Shown: positions 8,403 through 16,696, counted from the stretch's first letter. The stretch: 64,000 bases of DNA from Haloferax elongans ATCC BAA-1513 (GCF_000336755.1 NZ_AOLK01000011.1:443102-507101), one strand, 5' to 3'. A program made the numbers and translations. Notes: generated from the letters alone by a model not told the origin.

Positions 8403-9862
8403 TGGGCGTCATCGAAGACGTCTACGACGACCTCGACACGGATGTCGAGTTCGAGAAGTTCGAGGCTGCGGTGAACGACAAAGTCGAGCAGATGGGCGGC
8501 CTCGCCGACGAGGAGACGGCGGCGATGCTCATCGCTCACGAACTCCGCGACGAGGAGGTAAACGGCATCGCCGACATCGAACCGGGGATGGAGGACGTGA
8601 AGTTCCTCGCCAAGGTCGTCAGCGTCGGCGACGTTCGAACCTTCGAGCGCGACGGCGAGGACGAAGACGGCAAAGTCCTCAACATCGAAGTCGCCGACGA
8701 GACGGGTCGCATCCGCGTCTCGCTGTGGGACGAGATGGCCGCTGGCGCAGAGGAAAACCTCGAAGTCGGCACCGTCCTCCGCATCGGTGGCCGCCCGAAA
8801 GACGGCTACAGCGGCGTCGAAGTCAGCGCGAGCAAGGTCGAAGAGGACCCCGACGCCGAAGTCGACGTCAAGGTACTCGACACCTATCGCGTCGAGGACC
8901 TGGCACTCGGGCTCTCGGACGTGAACCTCAAAGGGAAGATTCTAGACGTGGGGACCGTCCGCACGTTCGACCGCGACGACGGCTCCGAAGGCCGCGTCTC
9001 GAACCTCTCTGTCGGTGACGCCACGGGTCGCGTGCGCGTCACGATGTGGGACGAGCGCGCCGACCTCGTCGAGGAACTCGACGCCGGGCAGTCGGTCGAA
9101 ATCGTCGACGGCTACGTCCGCGAGCGCGACGGGTCGCTCGAACTCCACGTCGGGTCGCGCGGCGCTGTCGAAGTCATCGACGAGGATATCGAGTACGTCC
9201 CTGAGACGACCGACATCGGTGCGCTCGAACTCGGCCAGACGGTCGATATCGCCGGCGGCGTCATCGAATCCGACTCCAAGCGAACCTTCGACCGCGACGA
9301 CGGCTCCGAAGGGCAGGTTCGGAACATCCGCGTCCGCGACGACACGGGCGACATTCGCGTCGCCCTCTGGGGCGAGAAAGCCGACACCGACGTCGACCTC
9401 GCCGATTACGTCGTTATCACCGACGTGGAAATCAAAGACGGCTGGCAGGACGACCTCGAAGCGTCCGCTGGCTGGCGCTCGTCTGTGACGGTCATGGACG
9501 ACGCACCTGCAGGCGCGGGTGGTGACAACGACGCTGGTGCAGACCAGACAAGTTCGCAAGGACTCGGCGCGTTCTCGGGCGAGTCCAGCGGATCGGACGC
9601 GTCGACCGCCTCGACATCGTCGACCAGTTCGTCCAGTCAGTCGTCCGACGACACCACGGCATCCAGCGACGAGGTCGTCGAGTTCACCGGCACCGTCGTT
9701 CAGGCCGGGAACCCGGTCATCCTCGACGACGGTTCGGAGACGAAGACCGTCGAGACCGACGCCGACCTCGGTCTCGGAGACGAAGTGACCGTCAGCGGTC
9801 CCGAGACCGACGGCCGAATCAGTGCCGACTCGGTCGAAATCCACACCGGCGCAAAGCGGTAA
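8402..9862 (+). CDS. rpa2: Single-stranded DNA-binding protein Rpa2 (replication factor A)
   Basis: A 486-residue protein with three OB folds in tandem (about residues 63-155, 165-265 and 275-375). Each has the repeated pattern K-hhDVG-VRTFDRDDGSEG-V-NL-V-D-TGRIRV-LWDE. A Ser/Thr/Asp-rich linker (about 385-425) leads to a small fourth beta domain. It coats single-stranded DNA in replication and repair, and in H. volcanii Rpa2 is, from memory, the essential RPA. ATG 8402 follows GGAGGTG seven bases away, an unusually clear Shine-Dalgarno for this organism. The histone gene follows. Confidence 0.9.
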   Translation: MGVIEDVYDDLDTDVEFEKFEAAVNDKVEQMGGLADEETAAMLIAHELRDEEVNGIADIEPGMEDVKFLAKVVSVGDVRTFERDGEDEDGKVLNIEVADETGRIRVSLWDEMAAGAEENLEVGTVLRIGGRPKDGYSGVEVSASKVEEDPDAEVDVKVLDTYRVEDLALGLSDVNLKGKILDVGTVRTFDRDDGSEGRVSNLSVGDATGRVRVTMWDERADLVEELDAGQSVEIVDGYVRERDGSLELHVGSRGAVEVIDEDIEYVPETTDIGALELGQTVDIAGGVIESDSKRTFDRDDGSEGQVRNIRVRDDTGDIRVALWGEKADTDVDLADYVVITDVEIKDGWQDDLEASAGWRSSVTVMDDAPAGAGGDNDAGADQTSSQGLGAFSGESSGSDASTASTSSTSSSSQSSDDTTASSDEVVEFTGTVVQAGNPVILDDGSETKTVETDADLGLGDEVTVSGPETDGRISADSVEIHTGAKR

Positions 9863-9970
9863 CGAGCGTCCACTCGCTACCGGGTGTGTTTGTCACATCC
9901 CGATACCGCTCGTGTGGACTCGGGTGAGCCGGCGGTTTGTAAAATCCAATGGACGCCGCTACGGAAAGGA

Positions 9971-9976
9971 TTATAC
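9971..9976 (+). promoter_or_regulatory. TATA element of the histone gene
   Basis: TTATAC lies 25-30 bases before the histone ATG at 10001, so the histone-deacetylase operon probably starts leaderless from its own promoter rather than by read-through from rpa2. Confidence 0.6.
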
Positions 9977-10000
9977 GCCGGTCGGACCCGATATGTGGGT

Positions 10001-10432
10001 ATGAGTGTCGAGCTACCGTTCGCCCCGGTAGACGCGATTATCCGGCAGAACGCGGGCAACCTTCGCGTCAGTGCAGGTGCCGCAGAGGAGCTCGCGCGCC
10101 GGATTCAGGAACACGGCGCCGAGTTGGCAATCGACGCGGCCGAGCGGGCGACTGAAGACGGTCGCAAGACGTTGATGGCCGAGGATTTCGGTGTCGAACA
10201 GGTCGTCGAGCGCGACGACCTCGAACTCCCCGTCGCACCAATCGACCGCATCGCTCGCCTCCAGATTGACGACCGCTATCGGGTCGCAATGGATGCTCGA
10301 ATCGCACTGGCCGATATCCTCGAAGATTACGCGACTAACGTGGCGAGTGCCGCCGTCAAACTCACCCACCACGCCGGTCGCCGAACCGTGCAAGCCGAGG
10401 ACATCGAGACCTACTTCTCTCTCTTCGAATAA
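10001..10432 (+). CDS. hstA: Archaeal histone, double histone fold
   Basis: A 143-residue protein made of two histone folds fused head to tail, residues about 1-68 (ELPFAPVDAIIRQNAG) and 69-143 (ELPVAPIDRIARLQID). This is the arrangement typical of haloarchaeal histones, so one chain equals a histone dimer. It is acidic, unlike eukaryotic histones, and its role in haloarchaea appears closer to a transcription regulator than to bulk DNA packaging. The TAA stop overlaps the ATG of the downstream deacetylase by one base. Confidence 0.93.
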   Translation: MSVELPFAPVDAIIRQNAGNLRVSAGAAEELARRIQEHGAELAIDAAERATEDGRKTLMAEDFGVEQVVERDDLELPVAPIDRIARLQIDDRYRVAMDARIALADILEDYATNVASAAVKLTHHAGRRTVQAEDIETYFSLFE

Positions 10433-11442
10433 TGCGCTTCGGCTACAACGAATCGTGTCTCGACCACGATACCGGGGCCCGACACCCAGAGACTGCCGAC
10501 CGACTCCGCGCGATTCGACGCGGGTTGGCGAAGCGTCACGGCGTCGAATACGTCGAAGCCGCGCCCGCCGTGAAATCCACCGTCGCGGCCGTCCACGACG
10601 ACGACTACGTGGACGAATTCCACGACTTCTGTCGCGGCGGCGGCGGCAACTGGGACCCAGACACCGTCGCCGTCGAGGAGACGTGGGTCGCCGCACTCGC
10701 GTCTGCGGGACTCGCTGAATGGGCCGCTCGCTCCGCGCTCTCCGGCGACGACGGCCGCCGGACGCCCTTCTCCTTAGGCCGTCCGCCGGGTCACCACGCT
10801 GTCGAAGACGACGCCATGGGCTTTTGTTTCTTCAACAACGCGGCGGTCGCCGCACAGGCCGTCATCGACGACGACCTCGCCGAGCGCGTCGCCATCTTCG
10901 ACTGGGACGTCCACCACGGAAACGGCACGCAGGATATCTTCTACGACCGCGACGACGTGTTCTACGTGTCGATTCACGAAGACGGCCTCTACCCCGGTAC
11001 CGGTGAGGTCGACGAGACGGGCGCGGACGGTGCCGAAGGGACGACACTGAACATCCCGCTTCGCGCTGGCGCGGGCGACGCCGACTACGTCTACTCGTTC
11101 GAGGAGACCATCGCCCCCGCAGTCGAGCGATTCGACCCCGACCTGTTCATCGTCAGCGCTGGCTTCGACGCACACCGACACGACCCAATCTCTCGGATGC
11201 GCGTTTCGACGGAAGGCTACGCCATGCTCACAGAACGCGTTCGCGACCTGTGTGACGACACCGACACGGCACTCTCGTTCGTTCTCGAAGGCGGCTACGG
11301 GCTTGACACACTTTCGGAGGGCGTCGCTATCGTCCACGAGACCTTCGACGGCCGACTCGCGATGGACCCAGACGAGGACCCAGAGCAGAAGAATCTCGAC
11401 TTAATCGACGAAATTCGCGACGTTCACGGTCTCGGGTCGTAG
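10432..11442 (+). CDS. Histone deacetylase / acetoin utilisation family deacetylase
   Basis: A 336-residue zinc-dependent deacetylase of the class II HDAC/AcuC/polyamine deacetylase fold. Key residues are present: the His121-His122 pair in RPPGHHA, zinc ligands Asp159 and His161 in DWDVHHGN, and Asp246 in SAGFDAH. Its ATG overlaps the histone stop codon by one base, so the two are co-translated. That is suggestive of a functional link, but the substrate could equally be an acetylated metabolite or another protein. It overlaps cca tail to tail by 19 bases. Confidence 0.92.
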   Translation: MRFGYNESCLDHDTGARHPETADRLRAIRRGLAKRHGVEYVEAAPAVKSTVAAVHDDDYVDEFHDFCRGGGGNWDPDTVAVEETWVAALASAGLAEWAARSALSGDDGRRTPFSLGRPPGHHAVEDDAMGFCFFNNAAVAAQAVIDDDLAERVAIFDWDVHHGNGTQDIFYDRDDVFYVSIHEDGLYPGTGEVDETGADGAEGTTLNIPLRAGAGDADYVYSFEETIAPAVERFDPDLFIVSAGFDAHRHDPISRMRVSTEGYAMLTERVRDLCDDTDTALSFVLEGGYGLDTLSEGVAIVHETFDGRLAMDPDEDPEQKNLDLIDEIRDVHGLGS

Positions 11443-12785
11443 AACCAACCTAACTCGGCTCCGAACGTCTCGGCGAGGGTGGCCACCTCGTCGCCGACGA
11501 ACACCTCGTAGCCGTCTTCTCGCAGCGTCGATTCTACGTGCTTTCCGAGTGCCACGTCGAACAGCGCGTCGCTCGTCACGAAGTCAGTCGCGGACGTGAA
11601 CTCGCGGTCTCGTTCGACCACGTAGCGGTCGCCGTCGAGGAACGGCCCGTAGTGGTCGTTGCCCTCGGCGTACGCCCCGTAGAAGCCTTCGGCGTGCTGG
11701 CGGACGTGGACGGGCGGTCCCACGTGTCGTTCGACTGCGGGTCGCTCGGACACTGCGAGTTCGACGAACAACACGGCCTCGTCGGCGGCGAACGTCGTCG
11801 CGCGGAACACGTCGAACTCGCGTCGGTCGAGTCCGTCAGCGACCCCCGAAATCGACTTTCTGAGTTGCGGATACAGTTGGTCGTCGACGAGGTCCGGCGC
11901 GTCGAAGACGATGGCGAGCGGGGTAGTTCCGCGCCGGTCGATGTGCTTGCGGACTCCGTCAGCGTCGAGTGCTGGTGGCGCGGAGTTGAAAAAGAGTGCC
12001 TCGCGCGGATTCGACAGCAGGTCGCGGGCGTAGTGCTGGAGACGGGCGACGTTTTCGGCCGAGCAGACGGCCGCGACGTTTCGTTCGGGGTCCGTCGGGT
12101 CGATGACGACGAGCGGGTCCGAAAACGAGCGCGTGCCGTGGTCTTCGGGGTCGAACTCGACGGGCGGGTGCCAGTCGGTGGCGGCGCGAAGAAGCGGTTC
12201 GAACCCACCGTATTCGAGGATGAGCAACTCTGCGAGGTAGCCCGAAAAGCCCTCTGTACGGAGGTCGCTCCCGTACGCACCGATGCCTTTCAAGAAGCGC
12301 TTGAACACGCGCACGTCGGCCGCGAGGTCGTCGTCGAGATGTTCGACGAGATATTCGTTGTGGAAGGGCGTGCGGTCGACCGCCGAGCGAATCTCGGGGG
12401 CCGTGGGCACGTCGTAACAGGGGACGAGGTCGACGTCGAAGCCGTCGTAGTCGCCTTTCACGTAGGGGTGTTCGGCGTACTCTTCGTGGCCGTTAGGGAG
12501 GACTGCGTGGCCGATGTCGAGACCGTAGGACTCCAGTTCGTCTCGGGGGAGCTCCTCGGGAAACCGAACGAAGAGGTCGATATCGCGGTCACCGGAGAGC
12601 CACGTTCCGCGGGCGGTGCTGCCGACTTGGAGCACGTCGGCATCCACCGGCAGGTCGTCGAGGGCGTCGTAGACGCGTGACTCCAGTTCCGCCGCCGCAT
12701 CCGCGAGCGCCCGACGTTCCTCCTCGTCGGGGTCGATGCGCTCGCGGACCGCGGCGACGACTGCATCGAGGTCCGAATTCGTCAT
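11424..12785 (-). CDS. cca: CCA-adding tRNA nucleotidyltransferase
   Basis: A 453-residue class I (archaeal) CCA-adding enzyme that builds or repairs the 3' CCA end of tRNAs. The catalytic palm motif GSTARGTWLSGDRDIDLF is at residues 55-72, with metal-binding Asp68 and Asp70. The tail domain and length match archaeal homologues. None of the tRNA genes in this window encodes CCA, so this activity is required. It lies next to the tRNA cluster and is transcribed away from it. Confidence 0.93.
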   Translation of the reverse strand: MTNSDLDAVVAAVRERIDPDEEERRALADAAAELESRVYDALDDLPVDADVLQVGSTARGTWLSGDRDIDLFVRFPEELPRDELESYGLDIGHAVLPNGHEEYAEHPYVKGDYDGFDVDLVPCYDVPTAPEIRSAVDRTPFHNEYLVEHLDDDLAADVRVFKRFLKGIGAYGSDLRTEGFSGYLAELLILEYGGFEPLLRAATDWHPPVEFDPEDHGTRSFSDPLVVIDPTDPERNVAAVCSAENVARLQHYARDLLSNPREALFFNSAPPALDADGVRKHIDRRGTTPLAIVFDAPDLVDDQLYPQLRKSISGVADGLDRREFDVFRATTFAADEAVLFVELAVSERPAVERHVGPPVHVRQHAEGFYGAYAEGNDHYGPFLDGDRYVVERDREFTSATDFVTSDALFDVALGKHVESTLREDGYEVFVGDEVATLAETFGAELGWFYDPRP

Positions 12786-12921
12786 GGGCGACGCTTCCGC
12801 GCCTGCGGGCGAAAGCGTGACGGTGCTGCCGCGGCCGCGTGAGACGATGGCACCCGACAGCCGTCGGGTGGAAACGAAAGCCCTATCAAGAAACGTCGAA
12901 TACGAAGGAGTGCGGACGAAA

Positions 12922-12994
12922 GCCGCCGTAGCTCAGTTGGTAGAGCACCTCGCTGTTAACGAGGTTGTCCCAGGTTCGAGTCCTGGCGGTGGCG
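12922..12994 (+). tRNA. tRNA-Asn (anticodon GTT), intronless
   Basis: A canonical 73-base cloverleaf. The acceptor GCCGCCG pairs with CGGTGGC. The anticodon arm CCTCG-CTGTTAA-CGAGG gives GTT. The T arm is CCAGGTTCGAGTCCTGG and the discriminator is G. CCA is not encoded. The mature sequence is identical to the exons of the intron-bearing copy 127 bases downstream. Confidence 0.95.
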
Positions 12995-13121
12995 CTTCTC
13001 TCACTTTCAACGCCTTCGAGTGACGCGTCTCTTCTGCGACTCTCTCGACGCTCGTCGGTGAATTCACGCTCGAAGCGAAACGAAATCCACTTTAGCCAGC
13101 CGTCGGTACGGTGAGGTGAGA

Positions 13122-13225
13122 GCCGCCGTAGCTCAGTTGGTAGAGCACCTCGCTGTTAGGGATTGCAGTTTCGGCTGCCGTCCGCAGTCACGAGGTTGTC
13201 CCAGGTTCGAGTCCTGGCGGTGGCG
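13122..13225 (+). tRNA. tRNA-Asn (anticodon GTT) with a 31-base intron at 37/38
   Basis: Same tRNA as at 12922 but interrupted after anticodon-loop position 37 by an intron at 13159-13189. The junction folds as a canonical bulge-helix-bulge. The central helix CTGT (positions 32-35) pairs with GCAG in the intron. The 3-base bulges TAG and TCA flank the cut sites. The inner stem is GGAT/GTCC, then GCAG/CTGC closing a TTTCGG loop. The splicing endonuclease EndA should remove it and RtcB join the exons. Removing the intron restores exactly the 73-base sequence of the first copy. Confidence 0.93.
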
Positions 13226-13323
13226 CTTCTCTGTCTCTCGCGTCGTGAGTTGATGGTCTTTCGTACTTTCCGACGACGCCTTCTGATAAGACATAAGAGG
13301 AACCGGGGGAAAGAATCGACCGA

Positions 13324-13398
13324 GGGCCCCTAGCTCAGTCTGGTCAGAGCGCTCGGCTCATAACCGGGTGGTCATGGGTTCGAACCCCATGGGGCCCA
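13324..13398 (+). tRNA. tRNA with CAT anticodon (tRNA-Ile2 or elongator tRNA-Met)
   Basis: A 75-base cloverleaf with acceptor GGGCCCC/GGGGCCC, anticodon arm CTCGG-CTCATAA-CCGGG and discriminator A, without intron. The anticodon CAT fits methionine or, after agmatidine modification of C34, isoleucine AUA. Haloarchaeal elongator tRNA-Met genes, as I recall, carry an intron, and this sequence resembles tRNA-Ile2, so I favour Ile2. It is not an initiator, because it lacks the A1-U72 pair. Confidence 0.85.
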
Positions 13399-13479
13399 TA
13401 ATCTCCTGTTATCGAATCGCCTGGAGCCGAGTGTGGGCGAGACAGTAACACCAAAGATACATGTCAAATCGAATAATAC

Positions 13480-14007
13480 TTGGAGAGATGTCTCGCTACT
13501 CGTCTCTCCTCGACCCCTATCGAGACCGGAACGTCGCAATCACGCTCGGGGGTGATCGCTCTCACCCTGTTTTTCGGCGGGTTCGCCGCGACGTACGAAG
13601 TTTACCTCCGCGGCGTGCAGTCTCACACGTTTAGTCTCTCGTTGTTCGAGTGGATTGTATTCGTGATGGGAGCCTTTCCGTTCGATCCGGTTATCCTATT
13701 TGTCGTCTTGTTCGTCGTCGCTCGCCGATTCGACTCGCCGCTCGACGTACAATCTATTCTCCCCGGAATCGTCGTCGTCATACTTGCTGGGTCGCTTCTT
13801 GGACAGGCCACTGCATACTTCGTCTTTTGGACGGGCACGAGAGATCTTTTGCTGGGACTGGTCACCCGGTCCGAATTTTGGCACTTCACTTCGTTCCATC
13901 CGTTCGTCATCCTCCTTTGGAGGTTCGCACTCGAACTGGTCACGGCCGACCTCTTGACCATCGTCGCGGCACTCTCGCTCGGAACGCTCACCCGCGACCA
14001 ACCCTAA
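13480..14007 (+). CDS. Membrane protein, apparent 5' frameshift
   Basis: A hydrophobic protein with about four membrane segments (ALTLFFGGFAATYEVYL, FEWIVFVMGAFPFDPVILFVV, GIVVVILAGSLLGQATAYFVF, and one near the end). Family not recognised. In this frame only TTG 13480 or GTG 13552 is available as a start. An ATG at 13488 in another frame gives a plausible N-terminus (MSRYSSLLDPYRDRNVAITLG) that would join the main frame if the GGGGG run at 13548-13552 had one G fewer. It is therefore probably a frameshifted copy or a sequencing error. Coordinates give the open frame as it stands. Confidence 0.6.
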   Translation: MERCLATRLSSTPIETGTSQSRSGVIALTLFFGGFAATYEVYLRGVQSHTFSLSLFEWIVFVMGAFPFDPVILFVVLFVVARRFDSPLDVQSILPGIVVVILAGSLLGQATAYFVFWTGTRDLLLGLVTRSEFWHFTSFHPFVILLWRFALELVTADLLTIVAALSLGTLTRDQP

Positions 14008-14012
14008 CCGAA

Positions 14013-14678
14013 TCAGAGCGCGACCACGACCTGCCAGATTCCTGCGCCGACGAGCACCACGCCAGCGATGCCATCGAGATACCGCTTTCGACGACCAAGC
14101 CAGTCCAGAAGTCCTCTGTGACCCACTGCGATAGCGACAGTGGTACCCAGAAGGAGTCCGCCGAAGCCGACCGTGTACGCGCCGAGGGCGACGAGTGCCG
14201 GACCGGGCGGGAACGTCACCGCCCGGAGGACAATCGCCAGAAACACGGGTGCGACACAGCCAGCGGCGGCGATGGCGTAGCCGCCACCGAACAGCACGAA
14301 GCCGAGTTTCGACGCCCGGCGCTCGGGTAACTGGACGTGAATATCCGGGCTGTAGCCGACGAGGACTGCGATACCGAGCGCGAGTAACCCGACGCCGACG
14401 AGTGGTTCGAGGACGCCGAGGACGGGTTCGATTGAACGCCCCAAGAGCAGGATTCCAACGGATAACACGGTGAAGACGACCACGACGCCAAGGAATGCCG
14501 CTCCACCGCGGACGGTGGCACCGACGACTGGAGCGCCGGCGTCAGATTCGTCTTCGACGCTCGATACGTAATAGCCGACGTACCCCGGCAGGAGGGCGTA
14601 CGCACACGGCGAGAAGAACGTCGCCACGGCTGCACCGAGTGCGAGCATGGCCGCGCCTGCGGTCTCCGGGCTAATCAT
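14013..14678 (-). CDS. CcdA/DsbD-type thiol-disulfide membrane protein
   Basis: A 221-residue protein with six membrane segments, of the cytochrome c biogenesis CcdA family, which carries reducing equivalents across the membrane to extracytoplasmic thioredoxins. Paired cysteines sit in FFSPCAYALLPGY (Cys25) and in AIAAAGCVAPVFLA, the redox pair expected for the family. I start at ATG 14678 (MISPETAG), since the longer frame reads through the upstream gene. It overlaps the thioredoxin gene by 8 bases, so the partner is evident from context. Confidence 0.88.
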   Translation of the reverse strand: MISPETAGAAMLALGAAVATFFSPCAYALLPGYVGYYVSSVEDESDAGAPVVGATVRGGAAFLGVVVVFTVLSVGILLLGRSIEPVLGVLEPLVGVGLLALGIAVLVGYSPDIHVQLPERRASKLGFVLFGGGYAIAAAGCVAPVFLAIVLRAVTFPPGPALVALGAYTVGFGGLLLGTTVAIAVGHRGLLDWLGRRKRYLDGIAGVVLVGAGIWQVVVAL

Positions 14679-15213
14679 CGTTCCCTCCGCGGGCCTCTTC
14701 GATACGGGAGACGAGCGTCTCTGCCGAGTGCTTGCCCTTCGCACTCCACGTGACGACGTTGTCGGCGTCGAGGACGACGACCATCGGAACGGCACTGGCA
14801 CCCAGCGCCTCTGTGAGCGCGAGGTCTTCGTCGGGTGCGACAGGCCACGTCCCGTCGTGTTCGACCCACCACTCACGAATCTCGGCGCGGGTGACGGCGT
14901 GGCCGAGCGGTTCGTTGGTCACGGAAACGAACTGCACGTCGTCGCCGACGCGGTCGTAGGCCTCGCCGAGCGGGGCCATCGATGCGGCGCAGACGTCACA
15001 CCACGTAGCGAAGAACTCGACGAGCGTCACTCGTCCCCGCTCGGGAACCGTTAGCGTTTCTCCGTGACTTCTTGGTGCCTCGATGGCGGTCAACGCGACT
15101 GGTTCGACGCCCCTCGGGCCACTGCCGAGACCGGTGGTCCCGCCGACGGCGTACGCTCCGGCCCCCAGTGTTGCCGCTCCGGCGAGTCCAGCGAGGAGGT
15201 CGCGGCGACGCAT
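14671..15213 (-). CDS. Tat-exported TlpA/thioredoxin-like protein
   Basis: A 180-residue extracytoplasmic thioredoxin. The N-terminus MRRRDLLAGLAGAATLG is a twin-arginine signal. The thioredoxin fold carries the active site WCDVC (Cys72, Cys75) and a cis-proline loop (ASAVPMVVVLD). It probably reduces haem or copper sites for oxidase or cytochrome assembly, being reduced by the CcdA protein whose gene overlaps its 3' end. It is preceded by the SCO1 gene 3 bases away, in one operon. Confidence 0.88.
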   Translation of the reverse strand: MRRRDLLAGLAGAATLGAGAYAVGGTTGLGSGPRGVEPVALTAIEAPRSHGETLTVPERGRVTLVEFFATWCDVCAASMAPLGEAYDRVGDDVQFVSVTNEPLGHAVTRAEIREWWVEHDGTWPVAPDEDLALTEALGASAVPMVVVLDADNVVTWSAKGKHSAETLVSRIEEARGGNDD

Positions 15214-15216
15214 CGT

Positions 15217-15906
15217 CTACACCTCCACGAGCGCTTCGACGTCGTCGATGACGGCCGTCGGGTTCGGTGGGTCCCCGGCGTAGGACCGTTCGACCACGCC
15301 TTCGTCGTTGACGAGGAGGATGAGACCACTGTGGAGAAACGGCATCTTGGCCCCCTCTTCGTGTTTGTACGCCTCGCCGAAGGTATCCTCGACGACGGTC
15401 CTCGCTCGTTTTGGTGATTCGGGGCGCATGAGATAGCAGTTCCCGAGGTCGTAGTCGAGGCCGCGTTTTGCGCCCCACGCCCGGAGTCGTGTCGGTGTGT
15501 CGTGTTCCGGGTCGAACGAGATTCCAGCGACGGCGATGTCCTCGGTGAAGCCGGCGTCAGCAGCGCGGGCTTGCACGTGAACGAGGTTCTGTCCTAAGTT
15601 GAGACAGATGCCGTTACACCGCGTGTAGACGAACGTCAAGAGCAGATGACGCTCGCCGACGAACTCCCGGGTCGAGACCGGTCGGTCGTGGACGACGCCG
15701 GGGACCGTGACGGCCGGCAGTTTCTCGCCGTAGATTGGATACGGCAGGTCGGCCTCGACGAGCTTGTCGTAGTTCTCCGGCGGGTCCAACGTGACGTTTG
15801 TTGGTCGGTTGCGTCCGGAGAGGCACCCGGCGACGCCGATGGTTGCAGCGACGCCAGCCGCCCTCAGCACTGTTCGTCGGCTGACGGGGCGTGATGGAGT
15901 AGTCAT
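15217..15906 (-). CDS. SCO1/SenC/PrrC family copper chaperone lipoprotein
   Basis: A 229-residue SCO family protein involved in assembling the CuA site of cytochrome oxidase. A Tat signal (SRRTVLRAAG) leads to a lipobox with Cys28. The copper ligands are CNGIC (Cys97, Cys101) and the conserved His in MPFLHSGLILLV near residue 193. It is anchored outside the cell. Its ATG overlaps the stop of the upstream blue copper gene (ATGA at 15903-15906), and the thioredoxin and CcdA genes follow. Confidence 0.9.
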   Translation of the reverse strand: MTTPSRPVSRRTVLRAAGVAATIGVAGCLSGRNRPTNVTLDPPENYDKLVEADLPYPIYGEKLPAVTVPGVVHDRPVSTREFVGERHLLLTFVYTRCNGICLNLGQNLVHVQARAADAGFTEDIAVAGISFDPEHDTPTRLRAWGAKRGLDYDLGNCYLMRPESPKRARTVVEDTFGEAYKHEEGAKMPFLHSGLILLVNDEGVVERSYAGDPPNPTAVIDDVEALVEV

Positions 15907-16514
15907 GATTCTTCAGTGGTCGTGGTGCCCTCGTCGGCGAGCAACGAGTGCGTCTGGTCGTTCAACTCCTCAATTCTGGTTCGCGCGATTCGCGGGAGTT
16001 CCGACTGCGGCGGTCGAAGCGCGGGCTGTGTCTCCGGATCGAGTTCCGGCCATCCGACGACGACGCGGCCGACGTTTCCAATCTGCTCGTGAGCTGTACA
16101 GACCGCCTGTGTATCGACGTAGTCGTACACTCCGGGTGTGTCGAACGTCTGTTCGAACGTCTCGCCCACGGAACTCATCGTGTCGCTAGCCCATGGCTCG
16201 GTGCCGGGTGGGATACGGTCTGGACCATAGGTGTCGGGATGGTACGCCGTCGAGTCGTGGTCGCCGGAGTGGAGCGTCCAGACGACGGTCCCGCCGACCG
16301 CGACGTGGGCCAGACGGGGTTCGAACTTCGGGGTCGGTCGAGATGTCATCGTGACCTCTACCCGCGACGGGAGGCCTGAGTCGAGTGTTTCGGGAGCAGA
16401 CCCGTCGCTGCCTGGCTTCGACCCACCGAGGCAGCCTCCCAGTACGCCCGCGACGAGGACGCCTCCGGTTGTCGAGAGCAGTCGCCGCCGTGAGGTGGGT
16501 GAGACAATAGTCAT
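15903..16514 (-). CDS. Blue copper (plastocyanin/halocyanin-like) lipoprotein
   Basis: A 203-residue secreted lipoprotein. The Tat signal includes SRRRLLSTTGG, with lipobox Cys28 in GVLGGC. The cupredoxin-like domain has VAVGGTVVWTLHSGDHDSTAYH and the C-terminal ligand loop AVCTAHEQIGNVGRV, giving His, Cys and His ligands. The axial methionine of classic type 1 sites is not obvious (Gln follows), so the copper site may be altered. A charged tail follows. First gene of the SCO, thioredoxin and CcdA operon. It probably donates electrons or copper to a terminal oxidase. Confidence 0.8.
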   Translation of the reverse strand: MTIVSPTSRRRLLSTTGGVLVAGVLGGCLGGSKPGSDGSAPETLDSGLPSRVEVTMTSRPTPKFEPRLAHVAVGGTVVWTLHSGDHDSTAYHPDTYGPDRIPPGTEPWASDTMSSVGETFEQTFDTPGVYDYVDTQAVCTAHEQIGNVGRVVVGWPELDPETQPALRPPQSELPRIARTRIEELNDQTHSLLADEGTTTTEES

Positions 16515-16696
16515 CGGTACAGCTAGCGCTTCGAGACCTGGTTCGATTAAGAGACACAGCGATTCCGAGAGTGAAAGAACGGTATCGAATATGTTCGTGC
16601 CCAAATTGTGCGAAATATTGTCTATCAACCATTCCAAATATGCTATGAATAACGAAACTGGTATAGATGTGTCCACACATATTATTACATAGAACC

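Noticed and set aside
12922..13225. Second tRNA-Asn copy as an assembly duplication
   Set aside because: The flanks of the two copies are different and the second has a well-formed intron, so both copies are likely real.
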